The position numbers and the translations under genes are program-made. Under the pieces are notes generated by a model. That model did not search any database, was not told the DNA's origin, and worked only from the letters and a program-made list of their open reading frames with translations. From Pseudoscleropodium purum (lineage: Eukaryota > Streptophyta > Bryopsida > Hypnales > Brachytheciaceae), in NCBI GenBank assembly GCA_963969395.1, contig OZ017804.1, positions 372,001 through 436,000 on the forward strand: a stretch of DNA of 64,000 bases, written 5' to 3'. This document shows, piece after piece, positions 60,335 through 64,000 of this stretch. The number at the start of each line of letters is the position of its first letter. The stretch's first letter is position 1.

Positions 60335-60510
60335 GGGCCCATAGAAATGCCAATAGCTTGCTCACAAAGAAAGCAATGCAACAACAATGAGCTTAAAATA
60401 TACACCGTAAGCTCACTAGAGTTCACAAAAATGCCAATAGCTTGCTCACAAAGAAACAATGCAATAGTGAGTTCTATAGAAATATTGTTAACTCATTACA
60501 AATTTCAAAC
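60335..60510 (+). repeat. 87-bp tandem duplication
   Basis: AAATGCCAATAGCTTGCTCA with CAAAGAAA(G)CAATGCAA occurs at 60342 and 60429. The two copies are nearly identical over the first 35 bases and diverge after. Confidence 0.8.
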
Positions 60511-60518
60511 AATGTAAA

Positions 60519-60852
60519 CAGGGTTGACAGGACGGTTGGACGCCCGGGACGTCTGGACGCGGTGTCCTGTTGTAGATTTGTATATTAGGTAAAAACATAT
60601 TATAATATGCTATATTGAGTAGCTTCAAGGTGACGCCACTTTGACATCTATTTAAGAGGGTAGTTTGCCTTAGAACTTCATTACAGCGGACGCTGTGTCC
60701 GCAGCGTCCGCTAACATTCGCGTCCGCCGGGACCGCCCCGTCCGCCTGCCTTTCGACGGCGGGAAGGATGCTGCGTCCGCTGGCGTCTGTGAGGACGGAC
60801 GTCCGGGTTACGGACGCTATTTTGGGACGGACATACTGCTTTGTCAACCCTG
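60519..60852 (-). mobile_element. GC-rich hAT-type MITE, copy 2 (334 bp)
   Basis: Ends are CAGGGTTGACA and its complement. AATGTAAA flanks both sides (60511-60518 and 60853-60860), a perfect 8-bp duplication. Reverse-complemented, it reads CCAAAATAGCGTCCGTAACC and TTCCCGCCGTCGAAAGGCAG, matching copy 1. Unlike copy 1 it has an AT-rich ~115-bp segment (about 60570-60685) between its GC-rich parts. Confidence 0.92.
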
Positions 60853-61113
60853 AATGTAAACAACCTAAATCAATATACATAAAAAAACTAGAACAAGTAA
60901 ATCTAAAAACCTATCTTCATTATGTATTTAATTACCACCTTTGCAACTCTCTTGAACTCTTCTTGGAGTTTTGTTACCTTATTAGCATCTTCTTTGAATT
61001 TAGTGATTATACATTCAAATTTGAATTCATATAATAAATCATTCAAGTAATGAATTGGATTTTATTTATCATAGGTACATTGATTACAACTTGTTGTAGC
61101 ATAGGGTGACACA

Positions 61114-61728
61114 TTGTGGCTTTGGAGGAGGAGATTTACAACACCCTCCTCTATCTATGAGGAAGACTACTTCAATCATGGTGACAGTTGCAACCATAGA
61201 ATTGCCTTTGGCGGTTGTGGCCTAACAAGATCCAAATGCAATCATTATGACTCTAGTGCCTCGAAGTTTGCTCAAAAAATAAATTCAATAAGTAAGTTTA
61301 CAAATTTTTTTATTCTTGGGGTACATTCTAATTTTAATGTTCACTAAGTCTAACACTATATCAGTTGTATTTGTTGCCATGAGAAACTAATGCTAACAGA
61401 TGCATTGACAAAAAAAACAAAGTATTTACTTTAGAGAAGTCTTTTGATCTTTTAAAGTATGCCAAGCAAATGGCATCAACCAATGTTGATTTTGGTTACT
61501 CTATTTAAACCAAAATGTTTTAGAAATACTTATATTTTGAATGTTTTAGATTTTATAAATGGATCAACATCCAAGGGTAGAGAGACTTCAAATTCATCTA
61601 ACACCGAGGATTCCACAACTAAATCTACTACAACTTATACTCATGAGATTGGCATATCTTGTGAATTGAACCATTATATATTGATTTTCATTATGATTAG
61701 ATTTGTGTTTTATATGGCTATACTTTAG
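61114..61728 (+). pseudogene. Last exons of the gene inside the large MULE
   Basis: Two open pieces, 61114-61347 and 61459-61728. The first has several Cys/His (C-N-H-R-I, C-G-L-T-R-S-K-C-N-H) and runs over a possible donor AAGTAAGTTT near 61290. The second ends in a Ser/Thr-rich tail and aligns with 46659-46850. Seeing the same piece in two MULE copies argues that it belongs to the element and is not a one-off capture. The Cys/His spacing does not fit a SWIM or other zinc finger I know. Confidence 0.4.
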
Positions 61729-61985
61729 GCATGATTTATTTTCCTTTAGACTTGCATTGCATGATTTGTATAAAATCTTAGTACAATAGGTTGTTACAAT
61801 GAATTTTTTTTTAAAAGGTTTGTGAGTGACTTAAATTTTAGAAATATGAACTAACATTTTGGAAAAAATCAAAATTACATATACCCACGGTTATAGGTCC
61901 ATCATCTATTTTTTTCTAAAAGAAATTCCCGCTCACAAGCTCATGGGCTCATAGGCTTATACGATAGTAACCCTGATTTTGAATC

Positions 61986-62169
61986 TATGACAAAAATAAT
62001 GGAATTCCAAAATTACATAACCAAAAATTGAAGTCAACAAGAAAAATTGTCTTTTCAATTAAAGGAGTTAAAAAGTTTTTTGAACAAACCAATGGCAACT
62101 TTTGGGTTTCAATTAATTTCTAAAACAAAGGTCTTAAAAATTTGGATTGAAATTTAGGCTCAAAAAAAT
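61986..62169. other. Flank of the large MULE
   Basis: AT-rich, no feature beyond the target duplication at its left edge. Confidence 0.4.
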
Positions 62170-62530
62170 ATGAGAATCAACCCTGGGATCCATATCTTTG
62201 CAATTTTTGTATTGACAAATATAGAGTTCAACACCATCTATTAGTCAACATACATTCTAAAGTCTAGCTTAATGAGTTCACAATTGCTAAGATTTCTATG
62301 TCAACTAAGGTCTAGAAACTTTTGATCCTCAAAGGACAAGCTTGCATATTAATGTAATTCTTTATATTTATTTTTAGGAGATGTAATTATATGTCTTCTA
62401 TTAGTTGTAATAATATTACATTTTAGAAAAAAAATTGAACTTATTGTGAATTTATGAACAAAAAGTGAAACAATTCGTATCACATGCAATATAAACTCTA
62501 AAAATCTCTCCATAGATTTAGAGTGACAAA
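62170..62530 (+). repeat. Dispersed repeat, other copy at 52790-53170
   Basis: Matches the block order of the copy left of the large MULE (CATATCTTTG, GAGTTCAACA, GTCAACATACA, GGACAAGC, CTTCTATTAG, TCTCCATA). It is diverged, so older than the MULE insertion or an independent copy. Confidence 0.5.
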
Positions 62531-62539
62531 CAAAACTAA

Positions 62540-62960
62540 CTATAGATTTGAAACTCTTTCATTCAAATAACCATACTATAAACATCAATGGGCAAAATCC
62601 AAAAGTAGATATACAAAAGTTGTACTATACAACATATAACACATTAGTGTAAATATTAGTTGTGAAAAAAAAATTAGTTATGTTTTGAAAAAATAAATTT
62701 CAAAGTTAGCAATGTCTAAAATTCAATTTTATATACCATAATTGGCATCTTAGTATACATCTTTTCATATTGTTGTTCAAAAATTGAAGGAAATCAACAT
62801 TTACAAAATTTAAAACATTCACAATTCTGCAAGCATGCAAATGGGATTGGTTCTCACAATAATTGAATATTTTATTGGAATTGAGAGTATGGAATTGCAT
62901 TCACCATTGTAGAAAGAGTATGTATATAGATTGTAATATGAACCATTGTTTCATCTTAAT
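62540..62960 (-). repeat. Dispersed repeat, other copy at 31271-31620
   Basis: 62540-62640 matches 31271-31350 directly; 62700-62960 matches 31390-31620 in reverse, for example the reverse complement ACAATGGTTCATATTACAAT near 62930 against ACAATGGTTCATGTTGCAAT near 31407. Confidence 0.55.
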
Positions 62961-64000
62961 ACCTAGAATCACAAGGGATGTGACCAAAATACAAACGTGT
63001 TATAAAATATAAATTCTATAACTTTTTGAAAGTCTATTTCATAGATGATAATGTAAAGCACAAAAACTCAAATGTATTCATGCGGTCAAAATTATAAAAT
63101 AATTTTTAAATTATCTTCAAATGAATTTTAAAGATTCAATTTCAAGATTTCATCAAAATTAGAATTTCTATCTTTAGCATTTGAATTTTTTTATTGGTCA
63201 AAATTGTTGATTCTATTGATTTGTGAAAAAAATACATAAGATCTAGTCATGAGAACAACACTTTCTCTAAATAGTATATTTTCCAGCACTAAGCAAATTC
63301 TAAAAGCTTTGTGCAATTTCCCTTATAATTTTTGTTTGACTACAACAATCTTAGTTTTGAATATAAAAATGGAAAGACATCCCAATCTAGTTTGAAAAAA
63401 AGATTAAAAAATTTTTTTTCCAAAAATTTTGTCCAAAGTTGGGCAACAATTATAAAATGGTCACTTAAGTACTTAAGAACTAATGCCCTTTCATTTGAAA
63501 TATTTGTTGAATAAGACAATGTGTTCAATTTATATATTAGAGCAATGTGATGCATTTTTAGATTCAATTATTTTGAATAAAGACTAGAGTTTATAGTATA
63601 CATAATTAATTCAACTAATTAGTTATATAATAGTCATAGTAAATTTATAGAATATACTATGAGAATAGTGACATATTATTAAAGACGTACAATGGAAATT
63701 TCATCTCTCATTCATAATTAGGGTTTAGGTTAATTGTTGCTTCTCAAATATTATAAAAGAGTTATACATACATGATATTGTTGTAGTCATATTTGTTGCA
63801 CTCATTTTTTAGCAATAAATTTAATAAATGACTCAAAAAAAATTGTATTGAAATCTTTTTACTTTTTGTGTTCACAACTATAAAATAACTAATCAGTGAT
63901 TACAATAGTTATAGATACAACTATTGTGTAATGAACATATGACTACCAAAACAAGTAATATTTAATTGGAAATTATATAGAATTCAATCATGCAAGGGCA
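62961..64000. other. AT-rich spacer, nothing recognised
   Basis: No gene, TIR or tandem repeat seen to the end of the window. Overlapping frames on both strands near 63332-63567 have no motif. Confidence 0.35.

Larger units (their letters stand above)
53451..61975 (+). mobile_element. 8.5-kb Mutator-like element with perfect 10-bp duplication
   Basis: ATTTTGAATC lies directly outside both ends (53441-53450 and 61976-61985), a perfect 10-bp duplication. The left TIR (CAACGACACTAGCATGCGAG...) and reverse-complemented right TIR (CAGGGTTACTATCGTATAAG...) align over ~150-200 bp, sharing AGCTTGTGAG and ACCTATAACC. The TIR also matches the small MULE at 20186-21628. Inside are a decayed multi-exon gene (56106-56661 and 61114-61728), a tandem array and three later MITEs. 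Length and gene remnants suggest a once-autonomous or gene-carrying MULE; no transposase DDE or SWIM motif was recognised. Confidence 0.85.

Overview
The window looks like nuclear DNA from a land plant with a large, repeat-filled genome. I did not pin the lineage to a species. The reasons are a plant-type L1 LINE, a tRNA-derived SINE, Mutator-, CACTA-, hAT- and Tc1/mariner-like DNA elements, GT-type splice-donor-like sites, AT-rich spacers and no prokaryotic gene organisation. I find no intact host protein gene, tRNA or rRNA. Almost everything I can explain is transposon or tandem repeat, much of it nested. Element boundaries rest on terminal inverted repeats (TIRs) and target-site duplications (TSDs) read directly from the sequence.

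Layout. 680-6840 is a dead L1-type LINE on the minus strand, with ORF1/zinc-knuckle, endonuclease, reverse transcriptase and zf-RVT remnants. 7260-17900 and 32690-38530 hold four diverged head-to-tail copies of one unclassified unit. Each has a stem-loop-rich start, a TATA-like box, usually a block of short tandem repeats, and a tiny ATG reading frame of about 20 codons that ends at a GT(A/G)AG-like 5' splice site. Unit 2 is interrupted (15005-17150) by an element carrying ~180-bp tandem repeats and a SINE. 20186-21628 is a small Mutator-like (MULE) derivative with a nested hairpin MITE. 22560-25380 holds diverged ~550-bp and ~82-bp repeats with a MITE inside. 26180-27880 and 47400-49415 are compositionally distinct, less AT-rich islands with no recognisable gene.

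40793-45069 is a CACTA element with a CCT TSD. It contains a ~768-bp (TTTA)n array and a copy of the same ~180-bp repeat family seen at 15-17 kb. 49421-50323 is a long palindrome flanked by TA (Tc1/mariner-like), followed 3 bp later by a MITE. 53451-61975 is an 8.5-kb MULE with a perfect 10-bp TSD. It carries remnants of a spliced gene, a ~115-140-bp tandem array and two GC-rich hAT-type MITEs in opposite orientation, each with a perfect 8-bp TSD.

There are no operons or pathways to describe; the interactions are insertions into insertions. The most unusual items are the four mini-exon units, the GC-rich hAT MITEs, the 8.5-kb MULE and the long TTTA array inside a CACTA element.
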